DNA from: Adiantum capillus-veneris
Taxonomy: Eukaryota; Streptophyta; Polypodiopsida; Polypodiales; Pteridaceae
Assembly (NCBI GenBank): GCA_014529385.2
Contig: CM043945.1
Coordinates: forward strand, 97,878,612 to 97,942,611
DNA: 64,000 bases
Direction of reading: 5' to 3'
This document shows positions 1-12,000 of this stretch, one piece after another; the first letter of the stretch is position 1; every line of letters starts with the position of its first letter. The notes under the pieces are model-generated. The model saw only the letters and a program-made list of their open reading frames with translations. It had not been told where the DNA came from and ran no database searches. Position numbers and translations under genes: made by a program.

Positions 1-671
1 ATCGCTCTAGGACCTGTATCACCTAAAGGATCTCAACATTAGAGAATCCCCCAGCTCAATAAAACCTCACTCGACCCTCAACAAAGGCTGCAGTAAATCT
101 GACAGTACATAGACTTCCCACAAAGTCATACATCCACAAATTTCCCACTATATGTTGTAACCGCTGCGGCGGTTGTTTGCTGCGTGACTCACAGCCAGCA
201 AACCCTCAACAGACATACATCATCTCTGACAATACATCCCATGTGGAAGTACCTGCAATGTCAGGATGAAATCTGGAATATCAAGCAGCAAACATAAGCT
301 ACCTGATGAACTAGTGGATGTCGCCTACAGTCTGTGTGTAGGTGCGCCCGTGTCGTATGTGACACGCCTCCAAGAACTGTGAGCCATCGTGCATTGTGTA
401 GACAGCCACAAATCAGCACTCTGGAAGTGCAGATATCCTCAGCACTTGCAGTCGTAGGCCGAAACCCCAAATTTGCAGTCGGATATGCACCGCCAAGACC
501 ACGTAGTCGAAAATGGCCTACGCAGAGCTTTGTCGAAGCCAAACGGTGGCCGAGATGACCACAGGATTTGGGGCTATGTCTTTGCCTGTCGAATCTCACT
601 CCAATCTGAGGAGGTGACTCTGGCTACCTGCAAATGCTGCCCCGAGCCTCGATCTGAGCTCTGATACCAGT
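1..671 (-). mobile_element. 5' internal leader of an LTR retrotransposon, cut by the window edge
   Basis: This stretch lies inside a minus-strand LTR element whose 5' LTR is at 672-863. It should hold the leader and perhaps the start of gag, but I see no gag motif and only short frames. Positions 1-90 resemble 61994-62085, the leader of the gag-only element at 58.7-63.6 kb: both carry 'gagaatcccccagctcaata' next to a 'cctgtatcacc' motif. The rest of the element lies left of the window, so its coding capacity and target duplication cannot be judged. Confidence 0.6.
658..669 (-). promoter_or_regulatory. Primer binding site, tRNA-Met type
   Basis: On the minus strand this reads TGGTATCAGAGC, the usual initiator tRNA-Met primer site of plant Copia elements. 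It lies 2 nt inside the 5' LTR that starts at 672. This fixes the orientation of the element as minus. Confidence 0.85.
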
Positions 672-863
672 TGAAGGAGTACGAGCGGAAGTGCGACGCG
701 AGAGAGAGTGCGATAAGAAGAGCACGACGATATGGTGAACTCGCTCTACTGTAATGTGTAGAGCATAGTGAGTTCTTATTAGGTTTTAACAAAAGAATAT
801 GTGTACATACGTGGCGGCCCGCCCACTTACCTAGGCGACCACATTGGGCTTTATACCCCAACA
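672..863 (-). repeat. 5' LTR (192 bp) of a Copia-like element
   Basis: The LTR is bounded by TGAAGGAG at the left and TACCCCAACA at the right, the same end sequences as the 189-bp LTRs at 27068 and 30431. The primer binding site abuts it on the left. The short length fits small, low-copy plant Copia families. The partner LTR is outside the window. Confidence 0.8.
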
Positions 864-1370
864 ATTTCAACATATATTGAATTTTTAACTTATATTTTTC
901 TCCGTGCGCACATACTAATTCAAACAAATCACACACCGACTTAAAAACTTCAAAAACATTTAAAACATTCGAAGTATACAAATTGAACACTTTTTTACAT
1001 AGAATTTATGTAAATGTAGCAATCAAAAAAGCGATGATAATTGATGCTCTTTAAAAAGATACAAAAGAATATTTTAACATGCAAATTTTGTGCATTTAGA
1101 TTTTTTACAGAGAATTTATGTAAATGAAGCATTAAAAATAGCGCTAATGCTTGAGAGTCCTTTAAAAAGATAAAAAAAGAATATTTAACATGTAATTGGT
1201 GTGCCAATACTTTTTCACATATAATTTATATAAGTGGAACATTTAAAATAGCGATGATTGATGAATAAAATATTCTTTTGAATATAATTAGCTAGTATGT
1301 AATTTCAAATGGACAGTTCAAAACAACAAAATCAAACAATTTATACATTTTGTATATGAAATACTCTTCA
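864..1370. other. AT-rich intergenic DNA
   Basis: No credible gene. Blocks such as 'agaatttatgtaaatg(t/a)agcat' recur near 1001, 1110 and 1220, roughly 100-110 bp apart, so it is partly a degenerate tandem repeat. Confidence 0.5.
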
Positions 1371-1760
1371 CAGCAGCGTTACTGACCAAGTATTTCATAT
1401 TCTTAATACTTAAAAAATTAACTGCACATGCACATACAAATTATATGACGTTGGTACAGTCGGGTTTACGACCAAAAATGTCACATTTTTGCAAAAACAG
1501 ATGCTGCTAACAAACGACACTCTATTAGCCACGTTACCGATTGAGTGCTGCATGAATCTAAGGAGAAACAATGGCTTGCATACGAACATCATATAGCCGC
1601 GTTAGCGACCGATGCCCATATGTTTTTTGGGTAAGGGGAAAGGAAGTTGACTTACCATAAGGATACTAGATTCGCCGCGTTACCGACGTAGTACCCAGAC
1701 AATAAGCCAATACTTACCACAAGGACACCATCTTCCCTGCGTCACTGAGGTGATGCCCCC
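1371..1760. repeat. Degenerate GCCGCGTTACCGAC-type repeats
   Basis: Variants of 'gccgcgttaccgac' recur near 1375, 1530, 1595, 1673 and 1736. The last three are spaced about 65-80 bp apart and share 'cttaccataaggatac'-like spacers. This may be an old minisatellite or the subterminal repeat region of a DNA transposon. No coding potential seen. Confidence 0.5.
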
Positions 1761-1803
1761 GTGATAAGCATTGTTCCGTAGAACAGCTTACACACACTCT
1801 CCC

Positions 1804-1960
1804 ATTGTGTGGTAAGGTACCTTATTACTGTCGTGCGATACGACAAAAGGCACGCTACCACACAACACATACACACACACAACACATACCTGGATCGTGT
1901 GGTCAGGTACGTTGCTGTTGCCGTGCACTGCGACGCAGAGCACACTCCCACACGACCCCT
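1804..1960. repeat. Two diverged copies of a ~60-bp GTGTGGTnAGGTAC unit
   Basis: A unit starting 'gtgtggtaaggtac' at about 1806 and ending with CACAC recurs, diverged, at about 1897 ('gtgtggtcaggtac'), 91 bp later. Each copy is itself partly palindromic (GTGTGGT ... ACCACAC). An AC-rich spacer separates them. Confidence 0.5.
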
Positions 1961-1997
1961 CTCTCCTCTCTCCTCTCAATGTACCTGCAAAGGTGGT

Positions 1998-2000
<3 letters not shown>

Positions 2001-2079
<79 letters not shown>
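2001..2079 (+). repeat. (CT)n microsatellite
   Basis: About 79 bp of uninterrupted CT dinucleotide. The long Ser-Leu and Glu-Arg frames across it are artefacts of the repeat. Confidence 0.95.
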
Positions 2080-2082
<3 letters not shown>

Positions 2083-2402
2083 ATGAAAGCAAGAAATAAC
2101 ACCCAGAGGGCCCGCATATATATAATACTGAGAGCCTACCGAGCTTTTTAGTATTCCCGGCAGGCCCGTAGGGAAGAAGAAAAATCCCAGGGAGCCCACT
2201 GGGGAAGCTGAAAAGCCCGGCGGGAATTTAGTGGGTCTACAAGTCGCCCTTAACCGGATTCTGTGTTATTATGTTTAGTGTAATCATGTAAATGTATCAA
2301 TAAGACCTTGTGATCGCACAAAATTTGTCATAATTACATAAATATTAAATCCCTGTGTCATTGGAGACATCCTAAAAGAAGAGACTATAAAAATCTCCAA
2401 GT
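2080..2402. other. Intergenic DNA, no gene seen
   Basis: No long open frame and no recognised motif. The stretch is followed directly by the GCG/TTATTACCG repeats that precede the CACTA-type gene. Confidence 0.4.
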
Positions 2403-2556
2403 GTTTACCGCGTTGTTTTATCGCGTTTTGTAGAGAGAAGGTGTAAATTCAATGAGAGAAACAAGAGAGAGGAGGATCGGGGGGGTTTTTTTGTGTTTAA
2501 AGTATCACCGCGACTATATCCGTTGTTATTACCGATATTATTACCGAGGTAAAACT
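2403..2556. repeat. Left subterminal repeats of the first CACTA-like element
   Basis: The stretch holds 'taccgcgttgttttatcgcg', then 'ccgcgactatatccgttg' and two 'attattaccga' units. The same motif in opposite orientation (GTAATAGTCGCGGTAATA) is at 6404-6456, on the far side of the transposase gene. Arrays of inverted short motifs on both flanks are the subterminal repeats on which CACTA transposases assemble. The extreme CACTA termini could not be found by eye. Confidence 0.5.
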
Positions 2557-4582
2557 AAATTGTCATACCTCCCTGTGTGATGCACACTAGAGTCCACCAT
2601 GTAGAGGCCATTCTCATGTCGTCTAGACACATTTGCAAACCACTTGAACTCGAAGATGAATCTATGAAAGGTTCTAAAATTAACCTTTAGTATCCTTTCA
2701 ATAGTTCCACAGTACCTGGCTTCATCACGTTTGTGTCAAATTTTCCCATGATAGCACAATCCATGGTGGTTCTACGCTCGTCAATGTGGCGCGCACGAAA
2801 GTGATGACCCTTTGACCACATAAAGTTAAAGGAAAGGCATTACAAAATAGAAAACTATATTAATTTATCACTTACATATTAAAGATAATTTCAACAAATA
2901 GCAAGACAATATGGTTTAGGTATATGAGTACTCTATCTTTGGTACGCAGCCTCCTGCATACTCCCATTCTTTGTTGGTGATGTCTTCTCCGTGCGCTTTT
3001 GCCTCAGTCATTCTCTCATGAATCCATTCTGCACTAATGAGATCTGGGAAACATGCAAGGTGTCTAGGCACTAGGGGTGCCCTCCTTCCTCCATGTGCTT
3101 GTTTCCATGCTTCCCTCTCTTGCAAACGCCTGGACTTTTCCATTGTCCACAAATCCACCCACTTGGTCATAATCTTTGCATTGAGAATGCAAAAGTTATC
3201 GACCACTCGGGATAGATTCATATCCATGTTAAGTAGTTTCCCCTTCCACTTGTCAAGTGTGAAGTCATTTTTGAATCTTCCTTGTCGGACCACATGCGAG
3301 GCATTGAAGGATCAACGAGGGATCAACTTGTGCCAAATACTCTGATATGTAAACAAATGCCTCTTGAACAATCCACCCTTCGGCCATACATGCCTCTGGT
3401 TGAGACCGTAGCCGCACAAAATCTTTGAGAGTCTTTAAAAACCCCTCTAAGATGAACATCCATCATGCGTGCACTACTCCACATATAGCTATCTCGTCCA
3501 CCACGTGAACCAAGAGGTGAATTTGACTAAGAAGGACCAATCGAGGAAATGCATCCTCAATGGCACACACAGTTTCTGTTGCAAGTGTTTGAGCAGCAGG
3601 GATAGCATCTATTTCGATTTCCTTAGAGCTCACAAATCTGCAAGAAAACACACAAGGATACACTAAGTGCTAGTTGAAATTATTGTGTACATAAAAAAGG
3701 TGTAGTCGAGTGGAGTCTTGTGGTGTACCTTACTAGCTCTCCTAATTTGAAAATAGCATCCCTGACTTTCTTATCCCGACATATACACATACTCACCGGC
3801 AGAATGAACTACAATGTAAATTGGGAAAAGGAAAAGTGAGTGATAGTCATACACACAAACTATAGATAGAATAGGGAGTATGAAGAATACCTGAAGCATC
3901 TTGTGCCAATCGTGGGACTTCAACCCATACAATTGAACACTTCCACCCTTCTTCGCTTTTGTGAAAGCTCCCTTTAGCGACCTCATGTATCCTGTTGTTG
4001 GTGTGCGAATAGAGTCAATGGTACCCTTCACCTTGTCTAATTCTTCTTTTGCTAGCATCCATGGTGCTTTAGGAAGCACAATCTTTCCATTTGGGGCACG
4101 CCGTGGAGTGGCAGAGACGGGGAGACGTTTTAAAAGCCTTAAATCCTCCCTCGCACCCAAAGAGTCCTTCTTGCCAATAATGTGGTCCCATAGTGTTTGG
4201 GCTACATTCTTGAATATGTGCATGGGATCCAAGAGGTGTTGTATTTTTAAGTCCTTCCAATATGGAAGCCTTAAAAATATGGAATACCTCGACATACCTT
4301 TTGGTGGAGGACACGGAGCCGGATTGTTGTTGTGGTGTTCCTCCCAAATGGTTGCCCAATCTACCATTTGTTGGAGCCTTCCCATTTGTTGGAGACTTGT
4401 GTTTGATATGACCTTGGGGTAAGAAACAATGGTTGTTTGGATAGATTACCTTGCGCAAGGAATCTGGCCTCTTCGTCACCGACGATGGCCCACAAGTAGG
4501 ACATGCATTGTGGCCCGATGTGGACAACCCTGCATACATATCATATGGTTAGAGAGATGAGTGAGCTAAAGGGAGGTAAAGG

Positions 4583-4630
<48 letters not shown>

Positions 4631-6077
4631 AGGGGGTTACCAGAAATCTCTCCAAGCCCAGGATAGTCGTGCATAGTCCACATAAGGATTCCCCTCACTT
4701 GAGCCTCTCTCCCCCCCTTTGCAAGTGAGACATCGACAACAGGAATGCCTCTCCATAACTCCTCCAACTCCTTGATGAGGGACTCGAGGTTAATGTCAAT
4801 ATTTGACACTTTGTACTTCCCTAGCACAAGCAAGGAAAGAAGTATATTGTCCTTCTTGGTTGTCTCCCATGGTGGAATATTGTAGTTGATGATCACCACA
4901 GGCCAAGTGCTCCATGAAGTAGACTTAGTGCTGAAGAGGTTGACACCATCACTTGCTAACTCAAGCCTCAAGTGTTGAGGCTCCAACCCAAACTCTGGCC
5001 GTTGAGTTTCGATGTACCTCCATGCAGGTGAATCGGCAGGGACACGCATCATTTGAGCGATGGTTTGTGTGCCACGCGAGAAGCTCCACGATAGACCTGC
5101 TTTTAAACATGTGTTGGATGCAAGGAATTAATGGAAAATGTCTTAATACCTTGCGGGGTAGGTGTGCCCCGCTCACACCTATTTTGTATCGTGCCTCCCC
5201 ATACACGGGACATGAGGTAGCATGTGCATGCTCATTGTGGTATAGCATGCAACCGTTGACACACGCATGGATGCGCTCATACTCCATTCCAAGTGCAATG
5301 ACATACGATCTAGCTCGTCAACGATCTGGAGGCATGTGGTGATCAACTGGCAACATTTTTCCCATCAAACTACAACAAACATGCGTATTAGTATAATTCC
5401 TAGAAGACAACACCATAAAGAGAGAGGGAGAGAGTATATAAAAACCACATTCTATACTTACAGAAGAAGTGCATCGACACTTACATTACTCCACCGAATT
5501 TTTCTTGCAAGTTGAGTACTTCCAACGATGCTCGAAGCACCAAGTACTGTGCACCGTCGTAAAGAGGTGTTCGGGCACTCGTCATCAATCTATCCTCCGT
5601 TTTGGCAGCCCGCTTAGTGCAGGGCTGACAATCTTCTTCGCACACGTCACGCTCATGAGCTAGTAACTCATCACACAAGTCGAACATGTCCTCATCCTCT
5701 ACCTCAAAGTGGGAATAAGACGCCATAGGAGCTGTCGACGTAGAGCCAAAGGTAGGATCACCATACGGTGCACCCAAATCGCCCAGCCGCTCTTGCCTCT
5801 GCCGTTCGGCCTTGCGCGCCGGTGCACCACCACCAAACACAGACCAATGGGGCATCTCCTCAAGCGACGGGTGAGTCATGCTATCATCTCTTCGAGCGCT
5901 TTTTCGAGGATGCCAAAGCCCTTCGTTCTCCACGTGCTCCAAAGCAATGCGCCTCAAGCAAGGAATTGCCCTTTTGTACTTGGTGCAAGGACAAGGTAGT
6001 TTTCCCTTGAGCCAATGATCTTGCTCTGGGCCTCCAAGAGGACCCCGATCATCCCAGTCGATGTCCTGCACAGGCAA
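2548..6077 (-). CDS. CACTA (En/Spm) TNP2-type transposase, decayed or intron-split
   Basis: This would encode the large transposase (TnpD/TNP2 class) of a CACTA DNA transposon, which acts in the nucleus on element ends. Domains on the minus strand, in order: a Transpos_assoc-like start at 6077-5900 (PCPCTKYKRAI); TNP2 start at 5290-5130 (ERIHACVNGCMLY, KVLRHFPLIPCIQ); TNP2 middle at 5050-4640 (DGVNLFSTKSTSWSTWPVV) and 4540-4440 (GHNACPTCG); the LLDPMHIFKNV block near 4240-4205; DUF4218 at 3663-3265 (HLLVHVVDEI, LKTLKDFVR); and a DUF4216-like tail to the TAA at 2548 (ENGLYMVDSS). The order matches the family. The blocks are in different frames, so introns or frameshifts separate them, and a GA tract sits inside at 4560-4628. 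Exon borders are not resolved. I infer an old, probably inactive copy. Confidence 0.75.
4560..4628 (-). repeat. (AG)n tract inside the transposase gene
   Basis: GGGA and AG repeats, ending in about 40 bp of pure AG, lie between TNP2 blocks. On the coding strand this is CT-rich, so it probably lies in an intron. Confidence 0.85.
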
Positions 6078-6400
6078 AAGGTTGTTTATTTAGTCATTAG
6101 AAAAAATACATTTAATTCCATTAGAAAAATTACATATAGTTAAAGTCAAAGGGAATAAATGACAATGAGTGTTAAAATTATTTTTTAACTAAAAAAGATT
6201 TTAAAAAATTAATTATTAAACATTTAAAAGTACTACAAATAAAGTATCCATGAAAAATTAAAAATCTTCATCAAAAAACTCAAAAGGCTAAAAAATGAAA
6301 TAATGTATAGCTGAGGGTAGGGGGGGGTGGTTTGTATGCCCCCCCCCCCCCCCCCCGCAACCTCGGATTTGCATGTATCCGTTTGAAATGATTGGCCGTG
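6078..6400. other. AT-rich 5' flank with an 18-bp C run
   Basis: This lies upstream of the minus-strand transposase. It is AT-rich, with a poly-C run at 6339-6356. It may contain the transposase promoter, but no motif decides that. Confidence 0.4.
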
Positions 6401-6403
6401 GTA

Positions 6404-6460
6404 ATATGAGCGGTAATAGTCGCAGTAATAGGTGCGGTAATAGTCGCGGTAATAACTGGC
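6404..6460. repeat. Right subterminal repeats of the first CACTA-like element
   Basis: Units of 'gtaatagtcgcagtaatagg', 'tgcggtaatagtcgcggtaa' and similar occur four times. They are the inverse of the repeats at 2503-2556, which brackets the transposase gene within about 4 kb. Confidence 0.55.
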
Positions 6461-7035
6461 ACCTAAAAAAAGGAAAGAAGACAGAGTATGCCGCATTTTT
6501 GCAGCATACCCTGCGTTTCTTGCTCTCCGCCATCGCTCACAAGCTTCCCCCTCCTTCTCTCCCCCACTCCCCATCTCTCTCTCCTTCAACAAGCCTCCCC
6601 TCCCCTCCCCTCCCCTCCCCCCCCCACCTCTCCCTTCCCCCTCTCTCCTTCTCCAAGCTTCTCAAGTTTCGTCGAAGAGGGTTTCATGCAAGTTTCGGCA
6701 AGGGGGTATTCCGCCATCTTCTTTGGACGCTCAACCTATTTGAAGCTCAACCGCGCTACAAAGACGAGGTAAACACAAAAGCACATCCTCCCTCTTCCCC
6801 TTCTGCTTTCTATTACACACACACACACACACACATAAATTTAAAAAAAATACAGAAAATAGAGAATCCATTATAACATACCTCATTCATTAGGAAACGG
6901 TTGTTTTGCATGGCTTGTTTGAAATGGTTGTTTTGCTAAGCACGTTTGCAAATGGTTGCTTTGCTACGCACGTTCGGAAATGATTGACTTGTCACGCACG
7001 TTTTGGAAATGATTTTTTGGATAGTGTTAGATAAA

Positions 7036-7038
<3 letters not shown>
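6461..7038. other. Pyrimidine-rich DNA, no gene seen
   Basis: CT/CCT-rich low-complexity DNA at 6540-6660, and a short (CA)n run at 6815-6834. 'gaaa(t/c)g(a/g)ttg' phrases with 'cacgttt' recur at 6895-7010 every 30-40 bp. No coding signal. Confidence 0.5.
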
Positions 7039-7075
<37 letters not shown>

Positions 7076-7408
7076 ATGAATAAAGAGAAAGATTTAAAGA
7101 GAGGGAGAGAAATAGATAAAAACACACACAGAGAGAAATGTTAGATAAAGAGAGGCAAATGTTAAATAGAGAGAGAGAGATAGATAAAGAAGGAGAGAAA
7201 ATGTTAGATAGAGAGAGAGAAATAGATAAAGACAGAGATTTAAAGAGAGGGAGAGAAATAGATAAAGAGAGAGAGAGAGAGAGGGGAGAGAGATGTTAGA
7301 TAAAGAGAGGTAAATGTTAAATAGAGAGAGAGAAATAGATAAAGAAAGAGAGAAAATGTTAGATAGAGAGAGAGAGAGAGAGAATTAAAGAGAGGGAGAG
7401 AAATAGAT

Positions 7409-7449
<41 letters not shown>

Positions 7450-7476
7450 GATAAAGAGAGGGAGAGAGGGAGATAA

Positions 7477-7516
<40 letters not shown>

Positions 7517-7681
7517 AATGAGAGAGAGAGAGAGAGGGAAATAGGGAGATTTAAAGGTAGAGGTAGAGGTAGAGAGAGAGAGAGAGGGAGAGGGAGAGAG
7601 AAATAGGGATAGGAAAAGAGAGAGAGTAGAGGTAGAGATAGAGAGCGATAGAGGGAAAGAGGGAGAAAGAGAGGTAGAGGT

Positions 7682-7728
<47 letters not shown>

Positions 7729-7926
7729 GGGATAGGAAAAGAGAGAGAGTAGAGGTAGACATAGAGAGAGATAGAGGGAAAGAGGGAGAAAGAGAGGTAG
7801 AGGTAGAGATAGAGAGAGATAAAGGGAGAGAGGGAAAGAGGGAGAGATAGAGGAAAAATGGGAGAGATAGAGTGAGAGAGGGAAAGAGGGAGAGAAAGAG
7901 AGAGATAGAGGGAAAAAGCCCGATAG

Positions 7927-7994
<68 letters not shown>

Positions 7995-8576
7995 GGAGGG
8001 AGGGAGAGAGAGAAAGAAAGAGAGAGATGGAGGGAGAGAAAGAAAGAGGGATAGATAAAGAGAGGGAGAGATAGAGAGAGATAGAGGGAAAGAGGGATAG
8101 ATAGAGGGAAATAGGGATAGGGAAAGAGAGAGAGTAGAGAGAGAGAGGTAGGGAAAGAGAGAGAGGGAGAGAAAGAAAGAGAGAGATGGAGGGAGAGTAG
8201 ATAGAGAGGGTGAGAAAGAAAGAGAGATAGATAAAGAGAGGGAGAGATAGAGTGAGAGAGGGAAAGAGCGAGATAGAGGGAAATAGAGATAGGGAAAGAG
8301 AGAGAGTAGATAGAGAGGGTGAGAAAGAAAGAGAGAGATAGATAGGGAGAGGGAGAGAAAGAAAGAGAGAGGGAGAGTGAGAGTAGATAGAGAGGGAAAG
8401 AGGGAGAGTAGATAGAGAGAGGGAGAGAAAGAAAGAGAGAGATAGAGAGGGAGAGAAAGAAAGAGAGAGATAGAGGGAGAGAAATAAAGAGAGGGAGAGA
8501 AAGAAAGAGAGTAGATAGAGGGAGAGAGGGAGAGAAAGAAAGAGAGAGATAGAGAGGGAAAGAGGGTTAGAAAGAA

Positions 8577-8619
<43 letters not shown>

Positions 8620-8700
8620 AAGATAGGGAAAGAGGGAGAGAGATAGAGGGAAAGAGGGAGAAAGAGAGGTAGAGGTAGAGAGAGGGAGAGAAAGAAAGAT
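7039..8700 (+). repeat. 1.65-kb polypurine (AG/GGA/GATA) tract
   Basis: This is almost entirely purine on the + strand, built from AG runs, GGGAGAGA and interspersed GATA/GGTA. Larger units of about 100-130 bp recur, for example 'tagaggtagagatagagag' near 7630, 7673 and 7798. The 510-residue Ser/Leu frame on the minus strand is a product of composition, not a gene. Confidence 0.95.
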
Positions 8701-8955
8701 AAAGCGAAGGGCAGCCCATCCCCAAGCTTGGAGGGTGTAGGTAGAAGACAATGGGTTCCACTTGTAAAACATGCTGATCTATGTTTTGCAATAACGGGAT
8801 GAATTTGTTTGTGGTCCCTGGTGTCGCTTTTGTGGACGTACGCGAAGCCCGAAAAAGTGGTCCACCAATTTTCGCTTGATGATGCGCCTCAATGCGTGCT
8901 GGACAACCTGCAGCAGTGTATAATTTCAGAGGACACACACAGACGAGGTTCACAG
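8701..8955. other. Unique DNA after the purine tract, no gene seen
   Basis: Mixed-composition sequence. The 128-residue minus-strand frame crossing it is half Ser-Leu repeat and has no recognisable domain. Confidence 0.4.
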
Positions 8956-9090
8956 ATTACGGGTGCTGACGGGGCATAAAATTATTGGCGATGATCGAAA
9001 AGAGGCTGATGATTAATTACGGCCGCTGACGGGGCATATAATCATTTGCAATGATTGGGAGGTTGCTGATGATTAATTACGGCTGTTGAA
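8956..9090 (+). repeat. 60-bp tandem repeat, about 2.3 copies
   Basis: Units begin with 'attacgg' at 8956, 9016 and 9076, exactly 60 bp apart, and carry 'gctgacggggcata' and 'gctgatgatta'. The copies differ at several positions, so the array is not very recent. Confidence 0.8.
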
Positions 9091-12000
9091 CTGTCGTCAA
9101 TCCGTTGGTTGCGGTAGTGATTCCACTCCAGAATTGGCACTTGATGCAGGGCCAGGATCGCCTGCCCGCCAACCAGCAACCTTGATGGTTACTAAAATGG
9201 CTTCCGCTCTCCAAAAAAAATTTGACACAAGCCTATCTGTGCTTCACATACAAAAGCATAATGAGCTGAAAACAAAAGGCCACGCTTAAATTTGTTAAGC
9301 TTTAGTAATGACTCTTCGAAATAATTAGTGTCTTAGCTTTGAATTTTATTAATGCAAAAAAATAAAATCCTTGTTCTTCTCATGTACATTGAGAATATGA
9401 ATAACAAAATAAATTTGAATAAGAGTATTGATCTAGTTTCCTTGTAGGACTTTTCGAATCAAATATGGTTTTGAATCTACTAGTCTTGCTTGGCTGTTGC
9501 TATAGAACATAACACGACATACGGAGATCGGCATCATGCATCTAGCACTAAAGTAAACAATTACAAAGTACATTGGTGAAATTTTAAAAAAGAATTGCAT
9601 ATATGATGATTGATTACCTCTATAGCTGTCTGTAAAATGGTCCAATTTCACTGCTTTCTCTACAATTGTTTAAGCAGTGAGACCAAAGGCACTGCTCTTT
9701 GCCATACGTGTCTTGATAGCTTTTGGAGCACAATTGATTACTTACTTAGTTGGTTGTGATTTTTTTTCATCGGCGTGTTTTGTGGAACACGAGCTGATGA
9801 GTAGAACCAACTGATGGGCAACAACAATAGCTCTCAGCTTGGGACTTGATGAGCATTGGGAAGAAGCAAGTTCTGTCATATAGGGCTCACTATAGAACAG
9901 AGGCCCTTACTAAAGGGGGTAATTGAATCAAAGTGTTGCAGCTTAATCATTCTGCTTAAACCCTACTACTTAACCTACTTTGGTAGTTGTTTGAAGATTT
10001 CCATTCAACTTGGTAAGATCGGCCATTTGGTCTCTAGATCGGGGACCCATCTTTGAGGCACCCATCTTACTCTGAATCAAGCGTAGTCAATTTTTCCTTA
10101 TTTCTCATGGGTGGAGAGAGAGAGAGAGAGAGAGAGAGAGTTACATGTTTTCACAGTTGGAGGGAGCAAGGAGTCTTGGTTATCGATCACAGAACCTGAT
10201 ACAAAACATATTTGAGGAGGAAAACACTAGGATAAAGGGTTGTCCTCGTGCTAAAGAATGGTTATGCAGAGGAGAATGTTGGGTTGCAATATATAAAATG
10301 CATTCCAAAATAAAGACATACTTAGATCGACATCAACCACCTAGGAATAAAGTAAACATGTACATAGTGCATTAAATACTACAACATATAAGTTAAATTT
10401 CCCAACTATGAGAAAAGAAGTGTGTATCTATTTGATATAGCATGTACTAGTGAGGAAAACATGTAGCTAAAATAAACCACTCACAAACTCAAAAAAAAAA
10501 AGCATCAACAAACTACAAAACTTAAACTGCATTATCGACCTGATAATCATCTACGGGTGTCGTCCAATTGTGCAAGTGAGAGGAAAATGTTTGCGTCATG
10601 GGTGAGGTAGTTGGTGGATGGTTGGAGGTCATCATCCAGGAGGCTTGGACAATCGCTAGTCCATGAAGTTGCCAAGTTGTTGAGGGCCTACCTTGCCAGA
10701 CAAATGTTGCAAGCTCACAAGACTCAAGAGGGCCTGCAAAAATCTAAAGAAGGACTCTACACTCACAATTGCTCATGGCATTTGTGGTGCAATGCAGGCA
10801 GTTGGATCTTTTTGGTTCATATGTGGCACGTGTTGGATGTTGATGTTGTTGGTCCTCCACCTGGGCTATGCCCCATGCAACAACCCTTTACTCTGCACAC
10901 AGGCATTCTTAGACAATAGCACTATCGCTTGTGCATTGTAGATAGTAGCATTGTCGCCCTTCTTGCATCTGCAAATTACCTCATGACTTGCCCTCTGATT
11001 ATTGAATCGATCCACTTGGGCTCTGCCCCACGCAGCAGCCCTCTCCTTTGCCACACATGCATTCTCATGTCCCAAGCTGCAAAAATGCAATGATCACAAA
11101 AGGCATTAGTTAGTCATGGCCCCAATTAAATCAACGATCTCGATAATAAGTTTTTAAAAAAAGCCTTCAGTGGTGGTGATCCATCCATGTGGCTCATTGT
11201 ATGGGCTACGTTTGGCAAAACCTCATTAGGCTTACCAAGTAAAGATGGTTTGTGCCTTTTTGTTTGGGCAAGAGTTTGCCAAGCTTTAATCAAGTATATA
11301 GGGATGGCAAAGCGTTGACAATACTCAATGGATTATTGTCTTTGCTTGGTCTTAGACAACTCAGTTCATTAGAGAGGTCAGCCCTAGGTTTTGTATAATT
11401 TCCCCTACTAATTTTGGAATATAATACAAAGTACTAATTTAGTGACGTGAAACCCACAACTGTGGAGCACTTTTCCGACGCCCCTTCACATTGTCGAGTT
11501 AGCTCGTGGAAATTAAACATGAAGGTTTTGCAAGTTTCTAGAAAAAGTTCTTGACAAGCAATGGTAGGGATGTGTAAAACTAGCTATGCTCTTTTCTTGA
11601 CTACATAAGTCCTTGTAAAACATTGCATTTTGGATGCTATTGTGGACCATTGGATAAATCTCTCTGATTAGTGCCACATGGCAAGCTAATGATGACAACA
11701 TTCTTTTTTAAAATATTTTCTGTAGGCCTTTGTGAGAGAGTGTTGACATTTGTTTACCTCCCTCTTTAAAAAGCGGCATTAGGTATAGGGTCACACACAA
11801 TCTTTCCCATCCTCTTTCACTTTGTTTTTCCTCAATTGTTTGTAATGCGGCTTCCACGTGTTTTTTCAATCATTATTTTTCATGCTTTTGGAATGTATTA
11901 TAATTAAATAGTTTATTACTACACCTGTTTTCAAAAATGCAATACTTTATTGTGAAAACAAATGTTTTAAAATGTTAGTGTCACTTTCTCATTTTTCTCT

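Noticed and set aside
261-599. 112-residue frame as a gag gene
   Set aside because: No gag, zinc-knuckle or other motif. It lies in the leader beside the primer site, where short chance frames are common.
7240-8772. 510-residue Ser/Leu-rich open frame on the minus strand
   Set aside because: It is the translation of the polypurine tract. Any frame of (CT)n stays open and gives Ser-Leu. No other sequence feature supports a gene.
10611-11090. Possible host gene around 10.6-11.1 kb
   Set aside because: Frames on both strands are similar in length, without domain, start context or splice structure that I could support.
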